From Limosilactobacillus gastricus DSM 16045 (lineage in GTDB: Bacteria; Bacillota; Bacilli; Lactobacillales; Lactobacillaceae), in assembly GCF_001434365.1 (NCBI RefSeq), contig NZ_AZFN01000005.1, positions 28,031-92,030 of the forward strand: a stretch of 64,000 bases of DNA, in the 5' to 3' direction. The translations under genes were made by a program, and so were the position numbers. This document shows, one piece after another, positions 1-8,398 of the stretch. Position 1 is the stretch's first letter. Every line of letters starts with the position of its first letter. The notes beneath the pieces were generated by a model. It saw only the letters and a list, made by a program, of their open reading frames with translations. It had not been told where the DNA came from and searched no databases.

Positions 1-1
1 T

Positions 2-211
2 CATCAAGTAGTTGTAACCTTAGAAGATGGAATTTTAGAAGGTGGATACGGTCAAATGGTAGCCAGTTACCTCGGCAATACTGATTTGAAGGTCCAAAAT
101 TACGGAGTGAAAAAGGCTTATCCAGATCGTTACAATCCGCAAGATTACTTAGCTCAAAATGGCATTACTGTTGATAATATTGTCAATCAGGTTGTACAAT
201 CCTTAAAGTAA
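2..211 (+). CDS. DXS-like / transketolase C-terminal domain protein (3' end only)
   Basis: Only the last 69 codons are in the window; the 5' part lies upstream. The visible piece has a VTLEDGILEGGYGQ segment and ends in QVVQSLK. This matches the C-terminal transketolase domain of 1-deoxyxylulose-5-phosphate synthase-like enzymes, whose E-x-G-GGFG/GGYG segment follows a conserved His-containing strand. Known of the family: TPP-dependent ketol transfer. The same window carries mvaS, so isoprenoids are probably made by the mevalonate route, and the true role of this DXS-like protein is uncertain. No terminator is visible before the rplS leader. Confidence 0.7.
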   Translation, partial: HQVVVTLEDGILEGGYGQMVASYLGNTDLKVQNYGVKKAYPDRYNPQDYLAQNGITVDNIVNQVVQSLK

Positions 212-229
212 AATATAACTTGAACTAAG

Positions 230-331
230 TAATGGAATGTGTTAAGTTAGTTATTGGCTATTAGCCGTGATTAACGGTGTTCCGCTGGTTCCGTGGGAAC
301 GAATGAATGTCGGCGAAAGGAAAAGATGATT
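230..331 (+). promoter_or_regulatory. Putative L19 (rplS) mRNA leader
   Basis: The stretch upstream of rplS has a compact hairpin (GGTTCC, loop GTG, GGAAC at about 283-297) flanked by complementary GC-rich segments, just before the ribosome binding site. Firmicutes rplS genes are known to carry an autoregulatory L19 leader, and position and overall look fit. The fit is by eye; a covariance-model search would decide it. Confidence 0.5.
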
Positions 332-688
332 ATGCGTCAAAATCAATTAATCGAAAAGATCACTGCCAGTCAATTACGTAGTGATATCCCTGACTTTCGG
401 GCCGGGGACACGGTGCGTGTTAACGCCCTCATTGTTGAAGGCTCACGTGAACGTGTGCAAGTGTTTGAAGGGGTGGTTATTAAGCGCCACGGTTCAGGTA
501 TCAGTGCTACCTATACTGTTCGGAAGATCAGTAATGGGGTTGGTGTTGAACGGACTTTCCCACTTCACTCACCACGAGTTGAAAAGATCGAAGTTGTTCG
601 TCATGGTAAGGTTCGTCGGGCTAAGCTCTACTACTTACGTGAACGAACTGGTAAAAGTGCTCGGATCGCTGAACGGCGTCGAGGCTAA
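332..688 (+). CDS. rplS: 50S ribosomal protein L19
   Basis: This is a 118-residue protein, the usual length for L19. It sits at the 30S-50S interface of the large subunit. Family hallmarks are visible: the FRAGDTVRV segment, VFEGVVI followed by a basic [14 protein letters not shown] stretch, the [13 protein letters not shown] segment, and a Lys/Arg-rich C-terminus ([18 protein letters not shown]). An in-frame ATG at 293 lies in the leader and lacks a ribosome binding site. ATG 332, preceded by GAAAGG at 315-320, gives the family N-terminus, so 332 was chosen. It is followed directly by a strong terminator. Confidence 0.97.
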   Translation: MRQNQLIEKITASQLRSDIPDFRAGDTVRVNALIVEGSRERVQVFEGVVIKRHGSGISATYTVRKISNGVGVERTFPLHSPRVEKIEVVRHGKVRRAKLYYLRERTGKSARIAERRRG

Positions 689-695
689 TTATCTG

Positions 696-730
696 AAAAA
701 CCCTTGCTTAATGCGAGGGTTTTTCTTTTT
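696..730 (+). terminator. Rho-independent terminator of rplS
   Basis: AAAACCCTTGC pairs with GCGAGGGTTTTT around a short TTAAT loop, followed by a T-rich tail. Confidence 0.93.
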
Positions 731-795
731 CAAAAGTTTAAAGATGAGAAGATAATTGTGAATGATAATTAGAATCTATACAGGTGGAGATGAAA

Positions 796-1026
796 ATGAA
801 GATTACCGATCAGACATATATTTATGATATTGATGACGCCTTTTCTGGGAAATGGGTAAATGTAAGATTTAAGAATGGTCAAATCAAAAAAGTCTTTATG
901 GTAGATATAGATTTTGATAATGATATTGGTGAAGCTATTGTATACAACACCACTGGAAGTTTTAGCTACGGTAATGCGATCTATCTTAAAGATGTCGATC
1001 AAATTGAAGTAACAAGTAAAGATTAA
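796..1026 (+). CDS. Small acidic hypothetical protein
   Basis: A 76-residue protein of unknown function. GTG 784 and ATG 790 are in frame, but the GGTGGAG ribosome binding site at 783-789 is best spaced for ATG 796. The sequence is rich in Asp and aromatic residues with alternating beta-strand-like segments (WVNVRFKNGQIKKVFMVDIDF), suggesting a small all-beta fold. No signal peptide or membrane segment is seen. It stands alone between the rplS terminator and a convergent gene. No family was recognised. Confidence 0.65.
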   Translation: MKITDQTYIYDIDDAFSGKWVNVRFKNGQIKKVFMVDIDFDNDIGEAIVYNTTGSFSYGNAIYLKDVDQIEVTSKD

Positions 1027-1083
1027 TGTTAGCTGACCTGAGTAAGTCGTTAAACTGCTCTTTTGTTATGCAAAATTTTAGTA

Positions 1084-1124
1084 AATAAAAAGGATTTAAT
1101 ATGTGTAAAGTCATACTAAATCCT
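1084..1124 (-). terminator. Terminator of the minus-strand membrane protein gene
   Basis: AGGATTTAATATG (1091-1103) pairs with CATACTAAATCCT (1112-1124), with one mismatch. The A-run at 1084-1090 is the U-tract on the minus strand. Confidence 0.75.
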
Positions 1125-1129
1125 AGTAT

Positions 1130-1789
1130 TTAATCCCACAAAATTTCGTTTTTATTAAGAATTTTACTTGTGCCAATGATCTTATTTCCCTGATAGACTG
1201 TGACTGATAGTCCGTCGGAAGCTTCATCATCGTCAATCACTCCGGCATCCATTAAAGCGGCAATTGCCGAATTTCGAGCAGACGAAACTATCTCATCCTT
1301 TTCTGTCTTTGATAGCGATTGAGAGTCAAAGAAATAAATACTTAAATGATCGTTTTTTGAATAGGTCATCTTTTGAATATGCGTGGACCAATTAAACTGT
1401 GATTGGGGTTCGCCGCTATCAGTAGAGTTGCCGTCACTATCAAGTTTTCCATATGCCCATTCTTGATCTTGTTCAAGCCATTTTTCTAGAGCCTTGTTAG
1501 CTTTAGACTCAGATCCTTTTTTGGATGAAGATTTTGATGATGCCTTATTTGAACTTTGAGATTGTTTCGAAGAGATTTTACTTGAAGAACTTGTATTCTC
1601 CGATGATGAATTAGTGTTTTCGTAATTTCCAGTAATACCAACGAAACCATCAATTATAAATGTAAAAGCAACAAATCCCCATAGAATAGCTCGAACACGC
1701 TTCTTCTTATTCCAGTCGGGGAGTATTAGTTTCCAAATTATTAAGCCCCCAAGAACCCAAAGTACAAGCGCAACAATTATATTTTCCAT
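1130..1789 (-). CDS. Membrane-anchored protein with Ser/Lys-rich linker
   Basis: A 219-residue protein of unknown function. The N-terminus has two closely spaced hydrophobic segments (IIVALVLWVLGGLIIWKLI and an ILWGFVAFTFIIDGFVG stretch). A Ser/Lys/Asn-rich linker of about 45 residues follows, then a C-terminal soluble domain of about 110 residues beginning near EKWLEQDQEWAYG. The layout suggests a membrane-tethered extracytoplasmic domain. ATG 1789 was chosen because an AAGGAG site precedes it; a TTG at 1810 overlaps that site. No operon partner is seen; the gene is divergent from the ammonium-transporter homologue. Confidence 0.7.
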   Translation of the reverse strand: MENIIVALVLWVLGGLIIWKLILPDWNKKKRVRAILWGFVAFTFIIDGFVGITGNYENTNSSSENTSSSSKISSKQSQSSNKASSKSSSKKGSESKANKALEKWLEQDQEWAYGKLDSDGNSTDSGEPQSQFNWSTHIQKMTYSKNDHLSIYFFDSQSLSKTEKDEIVSSARNSAIAALMDAGVIDDDEASDGLSVTVYQGNKIIGTSKILNKNEILWD

Positions 1790-1879
1790 TGATTTTCTTC
1801 TCCTTAACAATTGTAACCATAATTAATATAAATTTGTTTTGTCTGTTTTGTCAACGAGTAAAAAGAAGCTAAAAATACA

Positions 1880-1908
1880 TTGACAGATAAAATTAGATAA
1901 TGTTAAAC
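1880..1908 (+). promoter_or_regulatory. Promoter of the amt-like operon
   Basis: TTGACA (1880-1885), a 17-bp spacer, then TTAAAC (1903-1908) with an upstream TG. It lies about 55 bp before the amt-like start codon. Confidence 0.65.
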
Positions 1909-1963
1909 TCAACTCCTTGATAAATAGTAATCTTTACTATCTGAAAAAAGGGGGGAGTTAGTG

Positions 1964-3049
1964 ATGTTTGAGTTAGTCTGCTTTCTCATCATGTTGCCAA
2001 TGATTTTTAGCGTTCCTATATTGTATGTGGGAATGCTGGGACAACAAGGTCAAGAAAAAGCTTTGCTGGGGATGACAGTTGCCATTTTTGTCGCGATCGT
2101 ATGTTGGTTTGCCTTTGGTAATCAGTTAAACGGGGGGGCGAACATTTTATTTGGTTCCGTTAGCAACATCGTAACGGGACTAGTTCAAATGGAATTTTAC
2201 CTGTATGCTATTGTGATGCTAATTGGGACGATTGTAGTTACTCAAGGTATCCGCTATTTTATCGGCTTTGTGCCCCTGTGGACTCTTTTAGTTTATTGTC
2301 CAATCGCCTACCTAATTTGGAATGACCAGGGATGGTTAAGGCAAATGGGGACCTTGGATTTCTCAGGTGGAATTGTCGTCCATTTGACCGCTGGGCTAAC
2401 CAGTTTAGTTTTGGCCAGAAAAGTGCAGCCAATCAATGATCCCATCCGTGAAAATGATTTTCGGACTAACTATGCGGCCACCTTAATGATCATGATTGGT
2501 TGGTTTGGCTTCAACCTAGCACCAGCTGGTCATTTTAATCAGTTAGCTAATCAGGTTTTGGTCAATACGCTGGGGGCGGTAATTGGCGCGATGATTGGCT
2601 GGATGTTGTTTACTCGCTTAGTAGCCAAACGCATCGAAACAGATGATCTTTTAAATGGCATTATCTGTGGATTAGTTACCAGTACCTGTCTGGTTGGGTA
2701 TGTTAGACCACTTGAGATCGGCCTGGTTACCTTCGTGGCTGGTATCGCCTGTCCAACCGTTATAAATAAAATGAATCAGTCTGTAACTTTTTATGATGCG
2801 GTGGATTCCTTTGCGATGAATGCAATTGGGGGTCTAGTTGGGGTCGGAGGACTAATGTTAATTAAATTTGGTGGGATTTTTAGCCAACCAGAGGAAACTA
2901 GTCGCTTCATTCTGGCGGAATCATTAGCCGTTATCATCGCGATTATCGTCACAGTAATTGGGACCATGATAGCCCATCAGACCGGCCTCTTATTTAGTCA
3001 AAAATTATTGTTAAAGTTCAAGTTTCAAGGAGAATCAACTAATGAATAA
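1964..3049 (+). CDS. Divergent ammonium transporter (Amt/Mep/Rh) family protein
   Basis: A 361-residue polytopic membrane protein, shorter than typical Amt proteins (about 400-450). ATG 1964 is preferred over GTG 1961 because GGAG (1954-1957) is better spaced. The Amt fingerprint is visible: GWLRQMGTLDFSGGIVVH carries Asp132 and His140, equivalent to AmtB Asp160 and the first pore His (His168). WFGFNLAPAG matches the second Phe-containing helix. At the second twin-His position (AmtB His318, in DVFGVH) this protein has DSFAMN, so Asn286 replaces His. Transport of ammonium is therefore plausible but not assured; methylammonium or sensing roles are alternatives. No glnK neighbour is seen. The 3' end overlaps the next gene by 8 bp, so the two are co-expressed. 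Confidence 0.8.
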   Translation: MFELVCFLIMLPMIFSVPILYVGMLGQQGQEKALLGMTVAIFVAIVCWFAFGNQLNGGANILFGSVSNIVTGLVQMEFYLYAIVMLIGTIVVTQGIRYFIGFVPLWTLLVYCPIAYLIWNDQGWLRQMGTLDFSGGIVVHLTAGLTSLVLARKVQPINDPIRENDFRTNYAATLMIMIGWFGFNLAPAGHFNQLANQVLVNTLGAVIGAMIGWMLFTRLVAKRIETDDLLNGIICGLVTSTCLVGYVRPLEIGLVTFVAGIACPTVINKMNQSVTFYDAVDSFAMNAIGGLVGVGGLMLIKFGGIFSQPEETSRFILAESLAVIIAIIVTVIGTMIAHQTGLLFSQKLLLKFKFQGESTNE

Positions 3050-4148
3050 AATCACCATTATCGGGGCTGGGGCAGCCGGAATTGGCATGGGCGTGATCTT
3101 AAAACAGCTTAATTATCCTGATTTCCAGATTATTGAACAAGGGGAGATCGGAGATAGTTTCCAAAAGTGGCCCAACGAAACTCGGTTCATTACTCCATCA
3201 TTTACCAGTAATGGTTTTGGAATGCCTGATTTAAATGCAGTGACAATTGATACTTCGCCGGCCTATACCTTTGGTATGGAACATTTAAGTGGTCGTCAGT
3301 ATGCTCATTATTTAAAGTTAGTGGCTCAAGCCTATCAATTACCAATTATCGAACATACCACTGCTAAAGATATTCTGACCGTAGATGATGGCTATCAAGT
3401 TATTACTAATCAAGGCACCATTACGACGAAGTATTTAATTATGGCAGTGGGACAATACCATACGCCGAGGTTAACTCCTCACCCTGAGAATGTCGTTCAT
3501 TATAGCCAAGTAGATAGTTGGGAATCTTTTAGTGGGCATGATCAAATTATCGTGGGGGCGAATGAAAGTGGGATCGATGCGGCAATTAACCTGGCACAAC
3601 TGGGCGATAAAGTAACGGTCATTACCGATGAAACGGGACTAGATGCTGATGAAGCAGATCCTAGTATTCGCTTGGCACCTCATACTCGGCATCGGTTTAT
3701 GAATTTATTACTTGATCATGCTGATCGAGTCAATTTGGTTCGCCACCAACACCTCGTTGACGTTATCCATAATGATCACGGCTATGAATTGCTTTTTGAA
3801 GACGGGCGACGGATGAAGAGTAAGGAGCGACCAATTTTATGTATTGGTTTTTCCGCGGGTCCAGTTACTTTATGGCCAGACTTATTCCGTTTTGACGGTC
3901 ATCAAATGGTGCTCAATGAATTTGACGAATCGACAGTTGCTTCTAATATCTTTGTAGTCGGTCCGGATGTGCGCCATCAAGACGCGATCTTTTGTTACAT
4001 TTATAAATTCCGGCAACGGTTTAGTGTCGTGATGGAGGAGATTGCTAAGCGGGAGGGCCTAGACATTAGTGATCTAATTGAAGCCAATCAACGAAACGAT
4101 TTTTATTTAGATGATTGTGGTAGCTGTGGTGTCGCGTGCCGGTGCTAA
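3042..4148 (+). CDS. FAD/NAD(P)-binding oxidoreductase with Cys-rich C-terminus
   Basis: A 368-residue flavoprotein-like oxidoreductase. The N-terminal Rossmann motif GAGAAGIGMG (near residues 8-17) fits FAD binding. A second dinucleotide fold begins near GANESGIDAAINL at about residue 172, fitting NAD(P)H. The architecture is that of thioredoxin-reductase-like or flavin-monooxygenase-like proteins. No internal CxxC redox pair was seen. Instead the chain ends in DDCGSCGVACRC, with Cys359, Cys362, Cys366 and Cys368, which could be a redox or metal site. It overlaps the amt-like gene and has its own AAGGAG site. The substrate is unknown. Confidence 0.82.
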   Translation: MNKITIIGAGAAGIGMGVILKQLNYPDFQIIEQGEIGDSFQKWPNETRFITPSFTSNGFGMPDLNAVTIDTSPAYTFGMEHLSGRQYAHYLKLVAQAYQLPIIEHTTAKDILTVDDGYQVITNQGTITTKYLIMAVGQYHTPRLTPHPENVVHYSQVDSWESFSGHDQIIVGANESGIDAAINLAQLGDKVTVITDETGLDADEADPSIRLAPHTRHRFMNLLLDHADRVNLVRHQHLVDVIHNDHGYELLFEDGRRMKSKERPILCIGFSAGPVTLWPDLFRFDGHQMVLNEFDESTVASNIFVVGPDVRHQDAIFCYIYKFRQRFSVVMEEIAKREGLDISDLIEANQRNDFYLDDCGSCGVACRC

Positions 4149-4172
4149 TAAATACATTTAATATATCTTTCC

Positions 4173-4203
4173 TTTATACATTTTAGAATGATTCTAATAT
4201 AAT
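4173..4203 (+). promoter_or_regulatory. Promoter overlapped by a PerR/Fur-type operator
   Basis: A perfect 7-1-7 inverted repeat, TTAGAATGATTCTAA, lies at 4183-4197, directly upstream of a TATAAT -10 box at 4198-4203. A weak -35 (TTTATA) is at 4173-4178. The repeat matches the Bacillus Per-box pattern TTANAATNATTNTAA at every specified position. An operator inside the spacer fits repression of the P-type ATPase gene, whose AGGAGGG site starts at 4209. Confidence 0.75.
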
Positions 4204-4221
4204 ATAAGAGGAGGGATGATT

Positions 4222-6030
4222 ATGACACATAAACAAAAACTTATAACCATTTTCGGGATTGCGATCTTAGCAGCTATTCTACAATGGGGCTTTGGTCTTC
4301 CCTTATATGCGCAGATTGTGGTTACCATTGCCGGAGCGGTAGTAACGATTTCGATGCTGATTGAAATGATTAAGAAAATGATCCATGGGGATTTTGGGGT
4401 TGATATTCTGGCCGTGACAGCGATTGTTGCGACGCTAGCAGTCGGTGACTACTGGGCTTCCATGATTATTCTTTTAATGTTAATTGGTGGTGATTCCCTA
4501 GAAGACTATGCTAATAGGAAAGCCAATAGTGAGTTAAAAAGCCTTTTAGATAATTCGCCAGAACAAGCCCACCGTTTAAATGGAGATCAAGTTGAAGACA
4601 TTAAAGCCGACTCGGTTAAGGTTGATGATGTTTTATTAATTCGACCAGGTGAACTTGTGCCAGTCGATGGTCGGGTCTTAGAAGGTGATTCCAGTTTAGA
4701 CGAATCATCCTTAACCGGTGAATCAGTCCCCGTTGAAAAGACTGTGGGTGATCAAGTTTTATCTGGGTCAGTGAATACGGAAGGTATGTTGAAGGTGGTT
4801 GCTGAACGAACGGCAGCTAACAGTCAATATCAACAATTAATCCACTTGATTCAACAAGCTGAAAACGATCCAGGACGCTTTGTTCGTTTAGCTGATCGCT
4901 ATGCCATTCCTTTTACGATTGTAGCTTATGTCTTAGCTGGGATTGCCTGGTGGATGAGTAAAGATCCCGTTCGATTTGCCCAAGTCTTGGTGGTGGCTTC
5001 GCCATGTCCGTTGATTTTAGCAGCTCCTGTAGCTTTCGTGTCAGGGATGGGACGCTCTTCGAGAAACGGGATTGTCGTAAAAACTGGGGATTCGATCGAA
5101 AAATTAGCGACTGCTAAAACGATGGCCTTTGATAAAACTGGGACCTTGACGCAAGGAAATTTAACGGTTGATCAGGTGAAACCTGCTGATCACTTCACCT
5201 CAGATGAAGTTTTACAATTAGCAGCGAGCGTGGAACAAAATTCTGGTCATGTAATTGCCCAATCAATTACTAATTATGCTTTAGACCATCAGATTAAATT
5301 AATAACGACCAATGAAGTCAAAGAAGTGACGGGAAATGGTCTACAAGCTATGGTCAATGATCACTTAGTCAAAGTCGGGAAATTGATCTTTGTTACGGAC
5401 GATCAAGCGATCAAACCGTTAAATCAAACTGCATCATATGTTTCGGTTGATGGTCAATATGCGGGTTGCATTACTTTAGAGGACCAATTACGTCCAGAAA
5501 CAATTCGAACAATTAGTGAGTTGCATCAATTAAAGATTAATAATCAAATGATGTTAACTGGTGATCAGGAAGAAACCGCTAAACGGATTGGTCAAGAAAT
5601 TGGGTTTGATCAAGTGGCAGCGAACTTATTACCGGCGGATAAGATTAGTCGAATTAAGGCGCTGACTCCTGATCAACGCCCGGCGGTCATGGTCGGAGAT
5701 GGGGTTAATGATGCTCCGGTTCTCAAAACGGCTGACGTCGGGATTGCCATGGGGGCGCGGGGTTCAACGGCGGCAAGTGAGTCGGCTGATATTGTTATCA
5801 TGACTGATAATCTTGAGAAAGTTGCTTCGGCCGTCTTAATTGCTCGCGATACCTTAAAAGTTGCTAAACAGTCCGTGTTGATCGGGATTTTCATCTGTAT
5901 CGGTTTAATGTTAATTTGTATGACTGGTTGGATTCCAGCGATTATTGGAGCATTGCTTCAAGAAGTGATTGATACGGTATGTATTCTCTGGTCCTTAAAA
6001 GCTCGGACCGGACAAAAATTACCAGCTTAA
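4222..6030 (+). CDS. Metal-translocating P1B-type ATPase (probable Fe2+/divalent metal efflux)
   Basis: A 602-residue P-type ATPase without an N-terminal metal-binding domain. Seen: an actuator TGES motif (SSLTGESVP), SPC at residues 260-262 in the ion-path helix, DKTGTLT with phospho-Asp304, and [10 protein letters not shown] in the hinge. Where most P1B pumps have His-Pro in the nucleotide domain, this one has His343-Val344. The last helix carries QEVID (from residue 580) instead of the HEG motif of cobalt/iron P1B4 pumps. SPC rather than CPC argues against a standard Cu or Zn/Cd pump. The PerR-type operator upstream suggests iron efflux under peroxide or iron stress, by analogy with Bacillus PfeT. 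ATG 4222 was chosen over 4216 for ribosome binding site spacing. Confidence 0.87.
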   Translation: MTHKQKLITIFGIAILAAILQWGFGLPLYAQIVVTIAGAVVTISMLIEMIKKMIHGDFGVDILAVTAIVATLAVGDYWASMIILLMLIGGDSLEDYANRKANSELKSLLDNSPEQAHRLNGDQVEDIKADSVKVDDVLLIRPGELVPVDGRVLEGDSSLDESSLTGESVPVEKTVGDQVLSGSVNTEGMLKVVAERTAANSQYQQLIHLIQQAENDPGRFVRLADRYAIPFTIVAYVLAGIAWWMSKDPVRFAQVLVVASPCPLILAAPVAFVSGMGRSSRNGIVVKTGDSIEKLATAKTMAFDKTGTLTQGNLTVDQVKPADHFTSDEVLQLAASVEQNSGHVIAQSITNYALDHQIKLITTNEVKEVTGNGLQAMVNDHLVKVGKLIFVTDDQAIKPLNQTASYVSVDGQYAGCITLEDQLRPETIRTISELHQLKINNQMMLTGDQEETAKRIGQEIGFDQVAANLLPADKISRIKALTPDQRPAVMVGDGVNDAPVLKTADVGIAMGARGSTAASESADIVIMTDNLEKVASAVLIARDTLKVAKQSVLIGIFICIGLMLICMTGWIPAIIGALLQEVIDTVCILWSLKARTGQKLPA

Positions 6031-6036
6031 TATACA

Positions 6037-6071
6037 AAAACAACTCCTTAGCTTTGCTAGGGAGTTGTTTT
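6037..6071. terminator. Bidirectional terminator
   Basis: AAAACAACTCC (6037-6047) pairs with GGAGTTGTTTT (6061-6071). It lies between convergent genes and can serve both. Confidence 0.9.
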
Positions 6072-6080
6072 ATATCAAGC

Positions 6081-7280
6081 TTATTTATTAGCAGCAATGG
6101 CTTCTTCAAGTGCTTTACCAAGCCGCTTTAAACCTTCTTCAATTTGATCAGGTTTCATATTGGAGTAGTTGAGTCGGAGATGACCAGGTTCTGGCTTAGC
6201 AGCGTAGAATGGTTCACCAGGTACAAAGGCCACTTTTTGTTTTAGACAGGTTTCAAATAATTCTGTCGTATCTTCGACACCAGGTACGGTTACCCATAGG
6301 AACATCCCACCTTCAGGGTGAGTATAAGTAACGCCTTCAGGGAAGTACTTTTTCATACCTTCTTCCATCAGTTTTTTACGTTGACCGTATAGATCACTGA
6401 TCTGCTTAACGTGTTCGTTAACATCATTTTGTTCATAGAACTTAACCGTACACCATTGAACCAGGTTGTCAGTTCCCAAGTCAGCCGTTTGTTTCAAAAC
6501 TGTAAACTTCTTTACAAAACCAGGATCAGCCACAAAGTATCCTAACCGGAAACCTGGGGAAAGAATCTTGGAGAAGGTTCCCATATAAACGACATTGTCA
6601 GTCTTGTCATATGATTTAATGGCATCAACGTGTTCACCTTCGAAACGAATATCACCGTATGGATTATCTTCAAAGACTAAAAAGTCATACTTAGAAGCTA
6701 ATTCAGCGACTTGTTTCCGCCGTTCTGCTGGCATTGTCCGACCAGTTGGGTTTTGGAAAGTTGGGATCACATATAAGAACTTTGCTTCCGGGTGTGCTTG
6801 AACGGTCTTTTCCAATTCCGCTGGAATCAAGCCATCTTCATCTGTTGGGACCCCAACTAGGTTAGCCCCGTATGACTTAAAAGCGTCAACCGCACAAAGA
6901 TAAGTTGGATCTTCAACTAAAACAGTGTCACCAGGATTAACTAAGGCTTTAGCAGCTAATTCCAAGATTTGTTCCGAACCTGACGTCATACAAATATTTT
7001 CGTCTTTGGCATCAATGTTTTCGTGTTCTTTAACAATCTTTGTAACTAATTCACGCATGGCGGCAACCCCGCGGGCATCACCATATTGCATGACTTGTTG
7101 GCCGTGTTCGTCAAAAGCGGCTTCAGCTGCCTTCTTCATTGCTTCGACTGGGAAAAGTTCAGGAGCGGGAAGACCACCGGCAAAGGAAATAATTGATGGG
7201 TCCGCTGCCGCTGCCAAGATTGCTCCAACGGCATCCGTACCATCTGCAGGAACTCGATTCGAATATTTAAATGTTGCCAT
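6081..7280 (-). CDS. PLP-dependent aminotransferase (class I/II, AraT/KAT-like)
   Basis: A 399-residue fold-type I aminotransferase. The PLP lysine is Lys238 in GTFSKILSPGFR. FQNPTG (Asn177) and EDNPY (Asp205) are the usual PLP-contact motifs. The N-terminal ISFAGGLPAPELFP segment is typical of the MocR-related 2-aminoadipate, aromatic and branched-chain aminotransferase group common in lactobacilli. Such enzymes move amino groups to 2-oxoglutarate, which fits the gdhA and KgtP-like genes elsewhere in the window. Exact substrate is not readable. A GGAG site precedes the ATG. Confidence 0.9.
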   Translation of the reverse strand: MATFKYSNRVPADGTDAVGAILAAAADPSIISFAGGLPAPELFPVEAMKKAAEAAFDEHGQQVMQYGDARGVAAMRELVTKIVKEHENIDAKDENICMTSGSEQILELAAKALVNPGDTVLVEDPTYLCAVDAFKSYGANLVGVPTDEDGLIPAELEKTVQAHPEAKFLYVIPTFQNPTGRTMPAERRKQVAELASKYDFLVFEDNPYGDIRFEGEHVDAIKSYDKTDNVVYMGTFSKILSPGFRLGYFVADPGFVKKFTVLKQTADLGTDNLVQWCTVKFYEQNDVNEHVKQISDLYGQRKKLMEEGMKKYFPEGVTYTHPEGGMFLWVTVPGVEDTTELFETCLKQKVAFVPGEPFYAAKPEPGHLRLNYSNMKPDQIEEGLKRLGKALEEAIAANK

Positions 7281-7493
7281 AAAATCACTCCTTAATTGAT
7301 TTCTAATAAATTTCTAATGTATGAGTATTGTATACCCAACAATTTAAAAATTAAAGGAAAAATTAGGAGATTCTTACTTTTTTTCGATAGTTTTCTGTAA
7401 ATGCAAAAGAAATTAGCTTTTCCGAAAACTTTCGCGCGGTCAATATTAATTTGGTAAACTGAATCTGGAACAGGAGGAAGCTATTTAAAAACC

Positions 7494-7844
7494 ATGAAAA
7501 AGTGTATCTATTTAATCCTAGTCCTAGGAGTGATCATTATTGCTGGTTGTCAGAATCGGCAGAGTGTTAAAGTTGCCTATCAAAATGCTAATCAAGTGCA
7601 GACGGCCTTGAACCAAAATAAGCAACTGAATGGTAAATACGTCAAAATTAAGGTCACATCAGTCGTGACTAATGATAATTATGGATATGTCATGAAGTCT
7701 AATGATGATGATCAACAACTTCGCTTTGTTAGTAAAGAAAAACCAAAAGTTAAATCAGGTCAGACGGTAACCTTAAAGATTAGTTCGGTAGAAGGAAATT
7801 TAGGTACTTATATCATTCGCTATCGTAATTTAACTATAAATTAA
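7494..7844 (+). CDS. Small lipoprotein, OB-fold-like
   Basis: A 116-residue protein with a lipoprotein signal: MKK, a hydrophobic core, then IIAGC with Cys19 as the lipidated residue. The mature part (KYVKIKVTSVVTN, QQLRFVSKEK, VKSGQTVTLKISSV) resembles a small beta-barrel of the OB type. Function unknown. The AGGAGG at 7472-7477 is 16 nt from the ATG, longer than usual, yet no closer in-frame start exists, so translation may be weak. It stands alone between two terminators. Confidence 0.75.
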   Translation: MKKCIYLILVLGVIIIAGCQNRQSVKVAYQNANQVQTALNQNKQLNGKYVKIKVTSVVTNDNYGYVMKSNDDDQQLRFVSKEKPKVKSGQTVTLKISSVEGNLGTYIIRYRNLTIN

Positions 7845-7884
7845 AAGAGTGGAAAGAAACTTTGTCGTTTCCTTTCACCCTTTT
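7843..7884. terminator. Bidirectional terminator
   Basis: AAAAGAGTGGAAAGAAAC pairs imperfectly with GTTTCCTTTCACCCTTTT between convergent genes. Confidence 0.8.
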
Positions 7885-7889
7885 GTTCA

Positions 7890-8243
7890 TTAATGTGAGG
7901 CGGACGCCTTTGCATCAAGTTTAGATCCATCATTAGGTTTAAAATGGTAGGCAGGTCCATCAATTGCTTCATCATAAGATACTTCAAGATCTAAGCCATT
8001 AAAGAACCAAAAATCACTGTCCTGAATATAGTAGTGAATACCGTCAATTACTTCATCGACCACCGGTGAATTAGGTTGGTCGCACCGGGACATAGCCGCC
8101 GAGAATCCAGTATGCGCATTCGTTGCGCCATAGACCCGACCGAAGAAACGGATCCCATTGCCAGGTTCTAAGTTCATCTCGTTGCGAAACCATTCAGAGA
8201 TTTGGGGAGTGAGGGTAATTTTGGTTTTAGTAATTTCAGACAT
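7890..8243 (-). CDS. HesB/YadR/YfhF-family protein (IscA-like fold)
   Basis: A 117-residue protein of the HesB/YneR-like group found throughout lactobacilli. Recognisable segments are ITLTPQISEWFRNEM, NGIRFFGRVYGA and the IHYYIQDSDFWFFNGLDLEVSYDE strand pattern. The three conserved cysteines of true A-type Fe-S carriers are absent; only one Cys (SRCDQP) is present. Classical iron-sulfur transfer is therefore doubtful and the function is open. An AAGGAG site precedes the ATG. It is a single gene, divergent from mvaS. Confidence 0.8.
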   Translation of the reverse strand: MSEITKTKITLTPQISEWFRNEMNLEPGNGIRFFGRVYGATNAHTGFSAAMSRCDQPNSPVVDEVIDGIHYYIQDSDFWFFNGLDLEVSYDEAIDGPAYHFKPNDGSKLDAKASASH

Positions 8244-8351
8244 AGTAAACTCCTTTGAAATCGTTTTCTATAGTGTTAGCTTACTATTTTATAACTAGCA
8301 TGGTCAACCATTTAGTTTGTGTAAATCTGAGCGAAATTAAAGCTTTTAAGG

Positions 8352-8357
8352 TATAAT
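8352..8357 (+). promoter_or_regulatory. -10 box of the mvaS promoter
   Basis: TATAAT lies 42 bp before the mvaS start. No good -35 hexamer is visible at 16-18 bp. Confidence 0.5.
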
Positions 8358-8398
8358 AATCCATTGGAAAGATACGAATTTAAGAGGAGTTCATGATC

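Noticed and set aside
381..755. Overlapping frame across rplS
   Set aside because: It lies in another frame of a conserved ribosomal protein gene, has no ribosome binding site and runs through the terminator.
5673..5894. Minus-strand frame inside the P-type ATPase gene
   Set aside because: It is opposite a conserved catalytic region and shows no start signals.
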